A stretch of 64,000 nt of DNA, taken from assembly GCA_964035015.1 (NCBI GenBank), contig OZ036002.1, positions 8,260,643-8,324,642 on the forward strand. The letters are read 5' to 3'. This stretch comes from Corallium rubrum. Its lineage: Eukaryota; Cnidaria; Anthozoa; Scleralcyonacea; Coralliidae. The position numbers and the translations under genes were made by a program. Positions 10,808 to 39,000 of this stretch are shown piece by piece (position 1 is the first letter of the stretch; every line of letters begins with the position of its first letter). Below the pieces are notes generated by a model. That model did not search any database. It saw nothing but the letters and a program-made list of their open reading frames with translations, and was not told where the DNA came from.

Positions 10808-11410
10808 AACTGCTTTCTATATAAAGCCTTCTTTTCAGCCCATTGGTCCTTGAATTTCCCAATACATGGCCATTTCACTCTTCCTGACATGTATACGAAC
10901 CCTGAAAAACGACGCGCATTTTATTTAATCTTTTCATCAATACACGAGACCAACTGTCGAAACGCTCAGTACTAGGGCCGCAAATACAGTTTATCCCGCT
11001 CATTAAACAGACGTCAAGCAATCAATAAAGCGACGGTGGCTTAACGGTCGCGGAAGTGAAGCGTTGCAACGGATTTCTTTTGTCGTCATAAAAGAAACAT
11101 GTCTCCACTTCATGTATCGTACCATTCTTAGCAGAAAGTATATGCATATTATTTATTCAGCCTTATATATGGAAGATACTAAAAACAACATAATTTGTCC
11201 AGTCATTGTTTACTTACACGCAAATGCTACACTTACTAATAAACAACCCCACCCCCTCACACACAAGTCATGTTATTATTATGCTTTATTACTGTATTTA
11301 TACATAGTAGCTTATCAACCGAAACTTAATATGTACAAGAGAAAAGCATTTGCTTAATAACGTTAGAAATCAGTGTTCATCTACAAAAATTTCTTTTTTT
11401 AAAGCCGTGT
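10808..11410. other. Spacer, nothing supported
   Basis: The open frames here are short and have no recognisable motif. No gene is called. Confidence 0.5.
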
Positions 11411-11417
11411 CATATAA

Positions 11418-11548
11418 GGCTAGTTAGTCAGGCAAATTTTCCTCAGGACTGGAACGGACAGGGAAGTTTTCTTTGTCTTGTGAGCTGCTCTTGGTCGGAC
11501 CTAATGACTTTAACACAAAGGAAACTTTCCTGTCCGTTCCTAGCCTTA
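11418..11548. repeat. Palindromic MITE, AAGGCTAG ends
   Basis: AAGGCTAGTTAG followed by GGAACGGACAGG faces CCTGTCCGTTCCTAGCCTT. The inner parts AAGTTTTCTTTGT and ACAAAGGAAACTT also pair. About 130 bp. Confidence 0.7.
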
Positions 11549-11892
11549 ACCCTTTACCAAGGTGTATTTCCGGGTCTCCACTTGACAGTTGACAAGTAAA
11601 ATCGTCTGGTGTTAGATGGAGCTTTAAATAATTAAGTTGCCAAATAGCAACATTGTCCAGTAATTTAAGTGTTTAACTAAAAATATTACAAATATGTGTA
11701 TATCCATCTTTATAAAATAAGGTGTCCTCTACGCACGCTCTGATTGGCTGGACTCCGTGCATTTATAAGAGAACATAGATCATGAATGACGTAAAATGGC
11801 GTAGAACGGAAAAGCCCGCCAAATTCCAAAACTGCCTGCTGACTTTTAGTTTGATTTTTCTTCTTATTTTATAAAACAAATAAAACATGCCG

Positions 11893-12047
11893 CTCCTGTG
11901 CATATGTACTCTTATAAAGGTACGTTTGACGTCATTTGAACACGAAAGAAGTGTAAAGGCACTCGGCTATCGCCTCGTGCCTCTACTCAACTTCTTTCGT
12001 GTTCAAATGACGTCAAACGTGCCTTTATAAGAGTACATACGCACGGA
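11893..12047. repeat. Near-perfect palindrome, about 155 bp
   Basis: GTACTCTTATAAAGG, ACGTTTGACGTCATTTGAAC and ACGAAAGAAGT are repeated in inverted form after a loop of about 35 bp (GGCACTCGGCTATCGCC). An ATAAAACAAATAAAACATGC stretch on the left and TTTTATTTGTT on the right suggest a larger element of about 370 bp from about 11700 to 12075. Confidence 0.75.
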
Positions 12048-12167
12048 GCTTTATGTTTTATTTGTTAAACAATAAATTTATAAAATATATAATTTGATAA
12101 CCAGTCAGATGTATGGTGATCTAGGCCGGTTGTTGGCTGATTAGGACCCTTTAAAGGTGAAGTAATA

Positions 12168-12445
12168 CGAGCAACAAATTGCTGCAACATTGTCGCGTTG
12201 TAAGTTGAATAGCGTTGTTGCCTGTATTACCACCCACCTTAAACATTGTCACGCAACAATGATTTTGTTGTAAGTTGAATCAGCATGTTGCAGCAAGTAG
12301 AACTGGAGTCTACTATTTTCAACAAATTTTTTCAACTTGCAACAAAATCATTGTTGCGTGACAATGTTTAAGGCGGGTGGTAATACGTGTGCAACAACGC
12401 TTTTCAACTTGCAACGCAACAATGTTGCGTTAAGTTGCGTTGCAA
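12168..12445. repeat. Long palindromic MITE next to the ISCA2 3' end
   Basis: The left arm (GTATTACCACCCACCTTAAA, CAATGATTTTGTTG) is repeated in inverted form on the right (CAACAAAATCATTG, TTTAAGGCGGGTGGTAATAC). Centre near 12305, arms of more than 100 bp. It stops about 20 bp from the ISCA2 stop codon and so probably forms much of that gene's 3' UTR. Confidence 0.75.
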
Positions 12446-12463
12446 GTTGAAGTTCTGTAAAGA

Positions 12464-14176
12464 TTAGTCTATTTTAATTGAGAAAGACACACCACAAGAG
12501 CAACCCATCTCTGCCTTGGGATTGTCTACAACTCGAAACGAGGATCGTATAAGTTCTTCATTGTAATCAATCATCGAGCCTTTTAAGATATCAAGTGACA
12601 TTTCATCCACAACAACTTTAGCACCATCACGTTCAAATATCCTAAAACACCAGAAAAAAAACAATAGCTTGATACTCTGATTTTACCAAAACATCGTGAC
12701 TTATCGTATTTTCTAGAAAACCAAGTTTTTCCAAAGATTTTCAAGAAATTTTGAGATTTTCCAAGATTTTCTTAGAATTTTTACTATTTTCTAAATTTAA
12801 ATTTTGAAATTTTCGAAGATTTTCTTGGAATTTCTAGAATTTTTTGAGATTTCTCTGAAATTGTGGAAAAATCTGGAATTTTTTTTTTTGTAAAAGTTTA
12901 CAAGATTTTTTTTAAGTGATGCACCCTTTGGTGTAGGTGTTGTTGCATCTGATGAAATCTGTCTGGCAATGGCATTATGAGGGAAGTTTTGCAAATTGTT
13001 GCATAATGTAATAGCTTTAATTTTCAATAATTTTCTTAAGTGCAAAAGCTTACCTGTCATCTTGTTCTAATTTATCATCCAACTCAAACTTGTACTGAAA
13101 ACCTGAACATCCTCCTCCTTCTACTATCACACGAAGATAACTGTCTGTTGTAACAATCTTGTGGAGTTGCTGAGAGGATAATAATCAAAAATTAATAATT
13201 GCTGATGCATATTAACCAGGGCTTCTTGCAACCCTTATCACCCCCCCTGCAACCCTTATCACCCCCCCCCCAACCCTTATCACCCCCCCTGCAACCCTTA
13301 TCACCCCTCCCCCCCCCCAAAAAAAAAAAATATTGCACACTCGGTCACTACCATAAGAAAAATAACCCATATGTCCACCATCTTTTTTTTGGTTACTTTT
13401 CAGATGCAACCTGCAGTCAAGTTGTACTGTACAGGTATGTGGGTCAATGGCAGAGATTTGTACTCAGCATCAAGATGAAGCCATGCTGTGGTGTTCTATA
13501 CTTCACCATACCCAAGTCACATCATTGTGTAAGGTTAGTGTATAAGCTAGGTGTTAAACACACTAGTGGGTCAGCTTGTGTACAAGATAAGTGATAAACA
13601 TGGTTATTGATCATTAAAGAATATTTTTACATTGAGATGGGAGGGGGGTGGGTGGAGGTGTAAATGTTCTAACCATTGACCAAGCCTTGTGCCCAGACAT
13701 TAAGACAAAATTTTACAGTTTACCACCTCTAGGTAATCCAGCGATTTGTATGCTGTATTTTCCTGTATTAGTATTTTGGCAACCTAATCCCAACAAAATC
13801 CCAAACCCTACTCAGATACACTTTAAAAAATGATTATTACCAGAATTTTATTTGAATATATAAAATATAACTAAAGAAGTGTTATGCTGTTTATATGTTA
13901 CTGTAGAATTTAAAAGTAGGGAGATATATATAATATACCTATATGCATGTATGTTGTATAAAATATCTCTCAACATCACACACAAACCTTGACACAACTA
14001 TCACTTAATGTCACTCCAGATGATTCTTTCTGCGTAGTTTCAGTATTTGAGTTAGTACTTTGATAACGGATGTTTAATTTCTGACCATTCAAACGACTAA
14101 GAACTGTATACTTGCTACGAAATACTGGCAAGATTCTTGGTACAAGTAACCTCAATGACAACATCTCGGTCGCCAT
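12464..14176 (-). CDS. ISCA2: ISCA2, mitochondrial iron-sulfur cluster assembly 2 (three exons, 160 aa)
   Basis: Exons are 13988-14176, 13054-13169 and 12464-12641. Phases join cleanly to 160 codons plus stop, about the size of the human protein. The first exon has a basic, Leu- and Arg-rich presequence with no acidic run ([19 protein letters not shown]), consistent with mitochondrial import. The A-type scaffold domain follows: LSDSCVKQLHKIV, the [17 protein letters not shown] block with the first ligand Cys, and a C-terminal [10 protein letters not shown] with the other two Cys. All three Cys of the family signature are present. ISCA2 acts with ISCA1 and IBA57 to build 4Fe-4S clusters for proteins such as aconitase and respiratory complex I. 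An in-frame ATG 54 bp upstream (14230) would add MFADSACTPDGKETGETN; I prefer the later start because it gives a proper targeting peptide. Intron 1 carries a G-rich array on the coding strand. Confidence 0.95.
13219..13320. repeat. C-rich minisatellite in ISCA2 intron 1 (four units of about 19-21 bp)
   Basis: Four copies of GCAACCCTTATCACCCCCC are followed by a C run and an A run. On the minus strand, which is the ISCA2 sense strand, this reads as repeated runs of G spaced by TGATAA. Such spacing could form G-quadruplexes. Confidence 0.88.
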
Positions 14177-14385
14177 GTTTGTCTCCCCAGTCTCCTTGCC
14201 ATCTGGCGTGCATGCTGAGTCAGCAAACATGGTTGTTGATTCGTTTTACGGTTGTCTGGTTACTTAGAACGCTAAAATTATATGACAGAAGTAGTCATCA
14301 AGCAGTGTCACCATTATATGGGTTAATATTTATATGGCTTTGTAATATCCTGAGTTCTGATTGGTCAAATTTTGGGTGCTACCTA

Positions 14386-14694
14386 TACCCTGCGAGTCGG
14401 AGCCCCTTTCCGACCTACGCAAGCTTCGGGGGAAAGTGGGCTCTGCCAACAAACTCGATCTTCGCCCCAAGTTTGGGGCGAGTCAGTCAGGTTTTGAACT
14501 GGTCAAACAAGTTCTAGTTTACGAACACGCGTAAGCAGGAAAATAGGAAGTGACGCGCTAGAGCCTGGGCCCAAAATAGTATCTTGGCAACCGTTCACGC
14601 ATGCTCAAAAAGAAATATCGAGTTTGTTGGCACGCGGAGCCCACTTTCCCCCGAAGCCTGCGTAGGTCGAAAAGGGGCTCTGACTCGCAGGGTC
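14386..14694. mobile_element. MITE, TACCCTGCGAGTC family, copy 1
   Basis: Inverted ends TACCCTGCGAGTCGGAGCCC and GGGGCTCTGACTCGCAGGGT, followed inward by ACCTACGCA and CTTCGGGGGAAAGTGGGCTC on the left and their inverse on the right. Internal GATCTTCGCCCCAAG is shared with copies at 24945 and 43296. A possible 9-bp duplication, GGTGCTACC/GGTGTTACC, stands just outside. It lies about 200 bp upstream of ISCA2. Confidence 0.85.
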
Positions 14695-15597
14695 GGTGTT
14701 ACCCGATCCTTTATCAAAGAAAGATTTTCTCCGTTCTAATTCCCCATTACAATAATATTGCGTTTTTTCCAACAGAATTTCATGCTTTGAACCGCAGATA
14801 TTCATCTACCAGACATTAAAATTATATTAAAATCATTTATTAAAAATCTTTTCATTGAATTGGATTTAATTACATAAAAAATTATACAAAATCTTTTTTC
14901 TAATTCTACTCCTTCGTTGAAAATAAAAGCTATTGTCTATTGTACAAAAAATTACAAAATAATTATACAAAAATATATTACATAGGATTCAAACTATTCA
15001 TTGGAATTATATTTACTGAAAATCTGTTCATTGAATTAAAAGATTACACAAACACGAGGGTCCACAATTGGTGGGTTGCAATCAATCCCTTGATATTTAG
15101 AAGACAAAGAAATGGCGGCCACGTTGAAGGAAATGGTACTCCAAATACAATGGCTGCTAATGAATTCTTTTGTTAAAGTTCTTCCAACATGGCTGCCATG
15201 ACGTCAAGTGCAACGCAAGAATAGACTTCTTAAATTCAATTCATTCAATAGCGTACCTTCGAACTGCAATTTATAGCACAAAATGCGGACAAACAAACCA
15301 AAATTGACTTTCAAATGATTGCAAATGAGCAATTATCTATTGTTCGGACTGCAAGAATTATGGGTAAAAGCGGACAAACCTAAATAGTGACGTCATCACG
15401 ACGGAGCGCTATTCCGACCAACGTCTTCGTTATTTAGAAATCCCTACTCCCGTCTAATCTCGTTAGTCGTTTCTTGTCTGTTTTTGAAATCCCGAATCTC
15501 GTCTATTTTTTTCTCTTATATCCCGTTTCTCGTTATCAGAATAATCGTTATCCTCACCTGGGTCCCAATAAACCTATTGTAGACCCTCAAAACCTTA
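14695..15597. other. Intergenic spacer between ISCA2 and the channel gene
   Basis: AT-rich. At 15105-15215 it contains a GGCGGCCACG... CATGGCTGCCATGACGTCA stretch, related to the GGCCGCC/TGACGTCA motif of the MITE at 22888. No gene is seen. Confidence 0.5.
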
Positions 15598-15855
15598 ATA
15601 AGCGAATTTCAGAGTATTGCGCGCGCATCATTTTGCAAAGGAATTGGCGGGCTCTTGACGGGCTCCCCACAAAGTAAGCAATGGCAAACAGACTTGCTAG
15701 CGAGCCAACACAACAGCAGAATAACAGTATTAAACATCCAGAAACTGTATCTATACTTTGTTGATTTTAAACGGTATGTTTACTTTGAGTGGAGTTTGCC
15801 AGTTTTTGTTTGTTTTTTAAAATGATGCGCGCGCAACACCCTGAAACTCGCCTAT
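15598..15855. mobile_element. MITE, ATAGRCGAGTTTCAG family, copy 1 (3' UTR of the channel gene)
   Basis: Ends ATAAGCGAATTTCAGAG and CACCCTGAAACTCGCCTAT. A second copy at 31157-31405 shares nearly the whole interior (GGCGGGCTC, GACTTGCTAGCGAGC, AACTGTATCTATACTTTG). It ends 8 bp before the stop codon of the channel gene, so it must form the start of that gene's 3' UTR. Confidence 0.82.
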
Positions 15856-15863
15856 AAAGCAAG

Positions 15864-30272
<14,409 letters not shown>

Positions 30273-30639
30273 TCTTGGCTGAACAACGGCTGAACGTCGC
30301 GTGTTTTTGGAACACAGAATTGACGGAACAATAGACCCTAGCTAGACCAATATGGGACCGTGCGTGCGTCGGACCCCCGGAACTCTACCCAGGCGGAACT
30401 TTCGTTTCGAATAATTGCGCAAAGGACAGAAAAAAATACTGTTTTATAAACGCTATTTCGTGTGCTTTATTTTGCTGGGAATTTTCTCAGGGTTAGAGAC
30501 CCACAGTTAGTTTTTTAGTTGGTTTTTCAAAGAACTCATTTATATTCTTTGGTAAAATGCATATATAAATTCCGTCTTCTGTGTCGTAAAGTGTCGTTCA
30601 AAGTTCGTAAAGTGTCGGTACTCTACGTGTATTTGGAAA
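30273..30639. promoter_or_regulatory. Head-to-head promoter region of the channel and FKBP3 genes
   Basis: Only 367 bp separate the two divergent start codons. The part at 30350-30420 is relatively GC- and CpG-rich (GACCGTGCGTGCGTCGGACC). No transposon is recognised here, in contrast to the flanks. A shared bidirectional promoter is the simplest reading. I see no clear TATA box at a suitable place. Confidence 0.65.
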
Positions 30640-32991
30640 ATGGCGGAATTGGAAGAACCAGAACGCAAGTTCTCGAAAGAACAACTGGAAAGCGAAGAAG
30701 TTTCTAAAAAGGATATTCTTTCCTTCCTTCAGGAGCATGCTTCGAAAGCGGTATAGTTGTGCTTGGTTATATGCGGGTTTTTCTTGTACTTGTCTTTTGC
30801 AAGTATTTGCATGGTAGCTAGGTAGTGATTTAATAGATTTTAACGTGTCACGTGTGCATTTTGAAGAAAAAAAACGAAGGTCACACGTGCTTATTTGAAC
30901 CCCCTTAAAGACAAGTGGTGGCGAAGATGTTTTATATTGAATGGACTAATTCATCAATAAAATCATAAGGAATATATTTTGACCCCCTCCCTCCCCCTTA
31001 GCAAATTTAGGCCATAATTTATTAATTTGTTGCCCCTATTAATTGCGGGGGGGGGGGGTTAGCTTCCTAGTTAGAAATAGAAATATAGGGGGTGCTTGTT
31101 ATACACACATGTAAAGTGGACTACACTGTACTGTAGTGTTGACCAGTGTGATATTAATAGACGAGTTTCAGGGTGTTGCGTGTGCATTGTTTTGGAAAAG
31201 AATTGACAGGCTCTTGGCGGGCTCCCCACAAAGTAAGGAATGGCAAACAGACTTGCTAGCGAGCTAACAACAGCAGAATAACAATGTTTTATATCCAGAA
31301 ACTGTATCTATACTTTGTTTATTTTAAATGGTATGTTTACTTTGAGTGGAGCTTGCCAGTTTCTTTGAAAAATGATGCGTGCGCAACACCCTGAAACTCG
31401 CCTATTGGTATATTTAAATAAAATTGCATTGCCCAGAATGAACAGTATTTTCAATATAGTCGTTCAGCTGTGATAACAAGTTGTTACAACATTGTTCAGC
31501 TGTCAATGCTGTATAAACAACTCATTAACAAGTTGAAACAGTCAATGATAAACATGGTTGTTCTCCACTCTCAGGGGTGGGGTAACAGGCCCCTTCCCTT
31601 CCCACTCCTCCACTTCCCTTTCTTCCTCCATTTCCCTCTCCTTCCCTCTTCCCTTTCCACTGCATGTTGTCATCAACCCTAGCATTTTTTTGTGTGTTAA
31701 ATACAATTAATGATTTTTTAATAGTTTTTGAAAGAAAATAAGCTGAATGGAAAGCTCAATAATGTTGCCAAATCATTCAAGAAGGATCAAGCAATTAATG
31801 TGTACAACAAAATGTTTGACACTAAGGTACATGTATTGGTATTTTTTGTTATGGTAATGAGATAAAAATGTCATATCATGACATTTGTTTTGATCCTATA
31901 GCCAGGGGGTACACCTGTATATTACCTGTATATCTACACTTAATTAGTTGTAGTTTAGTTACAGAAGGTCTAATAAAGCAAGCCACCAGTACAGAGACCC
32001 AGATGGGCCCGAGACAAAATAGAGAATTGGGGTCCCCATGCCAAAATTCTACATCCCATTTCATATAATTAATTAAAATCAATAAACTAAATAAACTAGC
32101 AATATATGTAATTAGGGGGGTCCTCTCAAGCTGGAGCCCCAGGGCAAACTGCCTCAGTTATCCCTCCCTGGGTGGACCTAGGTCTCGTGACATGGTGCCA
32201 TCTCCCCCCTGTGGAGCAATGAAGTAAAATTTAGCAATAAATAAACTACTACCGTATGTACGTTATGTTCCTCTGATATTTTTGCCCTATAAATTCCTTC
32301 TCAAACTTTAGGCTTTTAAAAGTGAAGCAGATGCAGAAGAGGCTGTTGAAGAAGTCACCAAGAAAGTTGCTTCTTCAAGTGTAAAAGACAAACATGCTGC
32401 TGCTGTGACTGAAGTATGTAATTTTGAATATTATACAACTCACAGTGTGCAGATTTTGTGCAATGGCCATTGAAATTCCTATTACTACTGGTCTGTTAGG
32501 TCAAAGTATACAATTGGATAAAATTAACTAATTTTTAAGCTAGAATTGTGTTATTTTAATACCAGTAGTAAATCATAATATAAAGATGATGTGATGTATT
32601 TAGTTGTGCATTCTTTTTTTTAAGAAACCAAAGTACACCAAAAAGATCTTGAAGAAAGCGAGCAAGCCAGATCAGATGCCAAGAAAGGGTGACCTGGTCA
32701 GTTGTTTCTACACAGGCAAGCTTCAAGATGGAACGGTGTTTGACACAAATATTGGAAAAGGTATTAATTAGCTAATGAAGCCTATTTCTAAATAGTTGTT
32801 TTAATTAAATATTTAATATTTTTCTTTTGTTTGTCACAGCATCAAAAAGAAGAGGTGGTACTTTTGTTCCTTTGAAATTCAAAGTTGGAACAGGGAAAGT
32901 AATTCGTGGAGTAAGTCGGCTTAACCCTTTTACTGCTAAGAATCATCTGGCATTAGCCAAAGTATAAACAACGATGCAATTACAGGGTGGG

Positions 32992-33022
<31 letters not shown>

Positions 33023-36000
33023 CCATCACCAATTTCACCATCACCAATTTCACCATCACCAATTTCACCATCACCAATTTCACCCTCACTAATTTCACCA
33101 TCACTAATTTCACCATCACCAATTTCATCATCACCAATTTCACCGTCACCAATTTCACCATCACCAATTTCACCGTCACCTATTTCACCATTCACCAGTT
33201 TCACTATCACCAATTTCACCATCACTAATTTCACCATCACCAATTTCACCATCAGCAATTTCACCATCGCTAATTTTACCATCACCAATTTCACCATCAC
33301 CAATTTCACCATCACCAATTTCACCATCACCAATTTCACCATCACTAATTTCACCATCACCAATTTCACCATCACCAATTTCACCATCACTAATTTCACC
33401 ATCATCAATTTCACCATCACTAATTTCACCATCACCAATTTCACCATCACCAATTTCACCATCACCAATTTCACCATCACTAATTTCACCATCACCAATT
33501 TCACCATCACCAATTTCACCATCACCAATTTCACCATCACCAATTTCACCATCACCAATTTCACCATCACCAATTTCACCATCAGCAATTTCACCATCAC
33601 TAATTTCACCATCACCAATTTCACCATCACCAATTTCACCATCACTAATTTCACCATCATCAATTTCACCATCACTAATTTCACCATCACCAATTTCACC
33701 ATCACCAATTTCACCATCACCAATTTCACTATCACCAATTTCACCATCACCAATTTCACCATCACCAATTTCACCATCACCAATTTCACCATCACCAATT
33801 TCACCATCACCAATTTCACCATCACCAATTTCACCATCACCAATTTCACCATCACCAATTTCACCATCACCAATTTCACCATCACCAATTTCACCATCAG
33901 CAATTTCACCATCACTAATTTCACCATCACCAATTTCACCATCACCAATTTCACCATCACCAATTTCACCATTAGCAATTTCACCATCAGCAATTTCACC
34001 ATCAGCAATTTCACCATCACCAATTTCACCATCAGCAATTTCACCATCACCAATTTCACCATCACCAATTTCACCATCACCAATTTCACTATCACCAATT
34101 TCACCATCACTAATTTCACCATCAGCAATTTCACCATCAGCAATTTCACCATCACTAATTTCACCATCACCAATTTCACCATCACCAATTTCACCATCAC
34201 CAATTTTACCATCACCAATTTCACCATTAATAATTTCACCATCAGCAATTTCACCATCAGCAATTTCACCATCAGCAATTTCACCATCACTAATTTCACC
34301 ATCACCAATTTCACCATCACCAATTTCACCATCACCAATTTCACCATCACCAATTTCACCATCACCAATTTCACCATCACCAATTTCACCATCACTAATT
34401 TCACCATCACCAATTTCACCATCAGCAATTTCACCATCGCTAATTTCACCATCACCAATTTCACCATCACCAATTTCACCATCACTAATTTCACCATCAC
34501 CAATTTCACCATCACCAATTTCACCATCACTAATTTCACCATCATCAATTTCACCATCACTAATTTCACCATCACCAATTTCACCATCACCAATTTCACC
34601 ATCACCAATTTCACCATCACTAATTTCACCATCACCAATTTCACCATCACCAATTTCACCATCACCAATTTCACCATCACCAATTTCACCATCACCAATT
34701 TCACCATCACCAATTTCACCATCAGCAATTTCACCATCACTAATTTCACCATCACCAATTTCACCATCACCAATTTCACCATCACTAATTTCACCATCAT
34801 CAATTTCACCATCACTAATTTCACCATCACCAATTTCACCATCACCAATTTCACCATCACCAATTTCACTATCACCAATTTCACCATCACCAATTTCACC
34901 ATCACCAATTTCACCATCACCAATTTCACCATCACCAATTTCACCATCACCAATTTCACCATCACCAATTTCACCATCACCAATTTCACCATCACCAATT
35001 TCACCATCACCAATTTCACCATCACCAATTTCACCATCAGCAATTTCACCATCACTAATTTCACCATCACCAATTTCACCATCACCAATTTCACCATCAC
35101 CAATTTCACCATTAGCAATTTCACCATCAGCAATTTCACCATCAGCAATTTCACCATCACCAATTTCACCATCAGCAATTTCACCATCACCAATTTCACC
35201 ATCACCAATTTCACCATCACCAATTTCACCATCACCAATTTCACCATCAGCAATTTCACCATCACTAATTTCACCATCACCAATTTCACCATCACCAATT
35301 TCACCATCACCAATTTCACCATTAGCAATTTCACCATCAGCAATTTCACCATCAGCAATTTCACCATCACCAATTTCACCATCAGCAATTTCACCATCAC
35401 CAATTTCACCATCACCAATTTCACCATCACCAATTTCACCATCACCAATTTCACCATCACCAATTTCACCATCAGCAATTTCACCATCACTAATTTCACC
35501 ATCACCAATTTCACCATCACCAATTTCACCATCACCAATTTCACCATTAGCAATTTCACCATCAGCAATTTCACCATCAGCAATTTCACCATCACCAATT
35601 TCACCATCAGCAATTTCACCATCACCAATTTCACCATCACCAATTTCACCATCACCAATTTCACTATCACCAATTTCACCATCACTAATTTCACCATCAG
35701 CAATTTCACCATCAGCAATTTCACCATCACTAATTTCACCATTGCCAATTTCACCATCACCAATTTCACCATCACCAATTTTACCATCACCAATTTCACC
35801 ATTAATAATTTCACCATCAGCAATTTCACCATCAGCAATTTCACCATCAGCAATTTCACCATCACTAATTTCACCATCACCAATTTCACCATCACCAATT
35901 TCACCATCACCAATTTCACCATCACCAATTTCACCATCACCAATTTCACCATCACCAATTTCACCATCACTAATTTCACCATCACCAATTTCACCATCAG

Positions 36001-39000
36001 CAATTTCACCATCGCTAATTTCACCATCACCAATTTCACCATCACCAATTTCACCATCACCAATTTCACCATCACCAATTTCACCATCACCAATTTCACC
36101 ATCACTAATTTCACCATCATCAATTTCACCATCACTAATTTCACCATCACCAATTTCACCATCACCAATTTCACCATCACCAATTTCACCATCACCAATT
36201 TCACCATCACCAATTTCACCATCACCAATTTCACCATCACCAATTTCACCATCACCAATTTCACCATCAGCAATTTCACCATCACTAATTTCACCATCAC
36301 CAATTTCACCATCACCAATTTCACCATCACCAATTTCACCATCACCAATTTCACCATCAGCAATTTCACCATCAGCAATTTCACCATCAGCAATTTCACC
36401 ATCAGCAATTTCACCATCAGCAATTTCACCATCACCAATTTCACCATCACCAATTTCACCATCACCAATTTCACCATCACCAATTTCACTATCACCAATT
36501 TCACCACCACCTATTTCACCATTCACCAATTTCACCATCACTAATTTCAACATCACTAATTTCACCATCACCAATTTCACCGTCACCAATTTCACCGTCA
36601 CCAATTTCACCATCACCAATTTCACCACCACCTATTTCACCATTCACCAGTTTCACTATCACCAATTTCACCATCACTAATTTCACCATCACCAATTTCA
36701 CCATCACTAATTTCACCATCACCAATTTCACCATCACCAATTTCACCATCACTAATTTCACCATCATCAATTTCACCATCACTAATTTCACCATCACCAA
36801 TTTCACCATCACCAATTTCACCATCACCAATTTCACCATCACTAATTTCACCATCACCAATTTCACCATCACCAATTTCACCATCACCAATTTCACCATC
36901 ACCAATTTCACCATCACCAATTTCACCATCACTAATTTCACCATCACCAATTTCACCATCACCAATTTCACCATCACCAATTTCACCATTCACCAGTTTC
37001 ACTATCACCAATTTCACCATCACCAATTTCACTATCACTAATTTCACCATCACCAATTTCACTGTCACCAATTTCACCATCACCAATTTCACCATCATCA
37101 ATTTCACTGTCACCAATCTCACCATCACCAATTTCACCATCACTAATTTCACCATCACCAATTTCACTATCACTAATTTCACCATCACCATTCTCAACAT
37201 CACTAATTTCACCATCACCAATTTCACCATCACCAATTTCACCATCACCAATTTCACCATCACCAATTTCACTATCACCAATTTCACCATCACCAATTTC
37301 ACCATCACCAATTTCACCATTAGCAATTTCACCATCAGCAATTTCACCATCAGCAATTTCACCATCACCAATTTCACCATCAGCAATTTCACCATCAGCA
37401 ATTTCACCATCACCAATTTCACCATCACCAATTTCACCATCACCAATTTCACTATCACCAATTTCACCATCACTAATTTCACCATCAGCAATTTCACCAT
37501 CAGCAATTTCACCATCACTAATTTCACCATCACCAATTTCACCATCACCAATTTCACCATCACCAATTTTACCATCACCAATTTCACCATTAATAATTTC
37601 ACCATCAGCAATTTCACCATCAGCAATTTCACCATCACCAATTTCACCATCACCAATTTCACCATCACCAATTTCACTATCACCAATTTCACCATCACTA
37701 ATTTCACCATCAGCAATTTCACCATCAGCAATTTCACCATCACTAATTTCACCATCACCAATTTCACCATCACCAATTTCACCATCACCAATTTTACCAT
37801 CACCAATTTCACCATTAATAATTTCACCATCAGCAATTTCACCATCAGCAATTTCACCATCAGCAATTTCACCATCAGCAATTTCACCATCACTAATTTC
37901 ACCATCACCAATTTCACCATCACCTATTTCACCATCACCAATTTCACCATCACTAATTTCAACATCACTAATTTCACCATCACCAATTTCACCATCACCA
38001 ATTTCACCGTCACCAATTTCACCATCACCAATTTCACCACCACCTATTTCACCATTTACCAGTTTCATTATCACCAATTTCACCATCACTAATTTCACCA
38101 TCGCCATTTCACCATCACCAATTTCACCATCGCTAATTTCACCATCACCAATTTCACCATCACCAATTTCACCATCACCAATTTCACCATCACTAATTTC
38201 ACCATCACCAATTTCACCATCACCAATTTCACCATCACTAATTTCACCATCATCAATTTCACCATCACTAATTTCACCATCACCAATTTCATTATCACCA
38301 ATTTCACCACCACCTATTTTACCATTCACCAATTTCACCATCACTAATTTCAACATCACTAATTTCACCATCACCAATTTCACCATCACCAATTTCACCA
38401 TCACCAATTTCACCATCACCAATTTCACCATCACCAATTTCACCATCACTAATTTCACCATCATCAATTTCACCATCACTAATTTCACCATCACCAATTT
38501 CACCATCACCAATTTCACCATCACCAATTTCACCATCACTAATTTCACCATCACCAATTTCACCATCACCAATTTCACCATCACCAATTTCACCATCACC
38601 AATTTCACCATCACCAATTTCACCATCACCAATTTCACCATCACCAATTTCACCATCACCAACCATCACCAATTTCACCATCACCAATTTCACCATCACC
38701 AATTTCACCATCACCAATTTCACCATCACCAATTTCACCATTCACCAGTTTCACCATCACCAATTTCACCATCACCAATTTCACTATCACTAATTTCACC
38801 ATCACCAATTTCACTATCACCAATTTCACCATCACCAATTTCACCATCATCAATTTCACTGTCACCAATCTCACCATCACCAATTTCACCATCACTAATT
38901 TCACCATCACCAATTTCACTATCACTAATTTCACCATCACCATTTCACATCACTAATTTCACCATCACCATTCTCACCATCACAATTTCACCATCACCAA

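Noticed and set aside
14137-14517. Plus-strand frame of 126 codons over ISCA2 exon 1
   Set aside because: Antisense shadow of the ISCA2 first exon running into a MITE. Similar proteins appear from other MITE copies (24995-25183).
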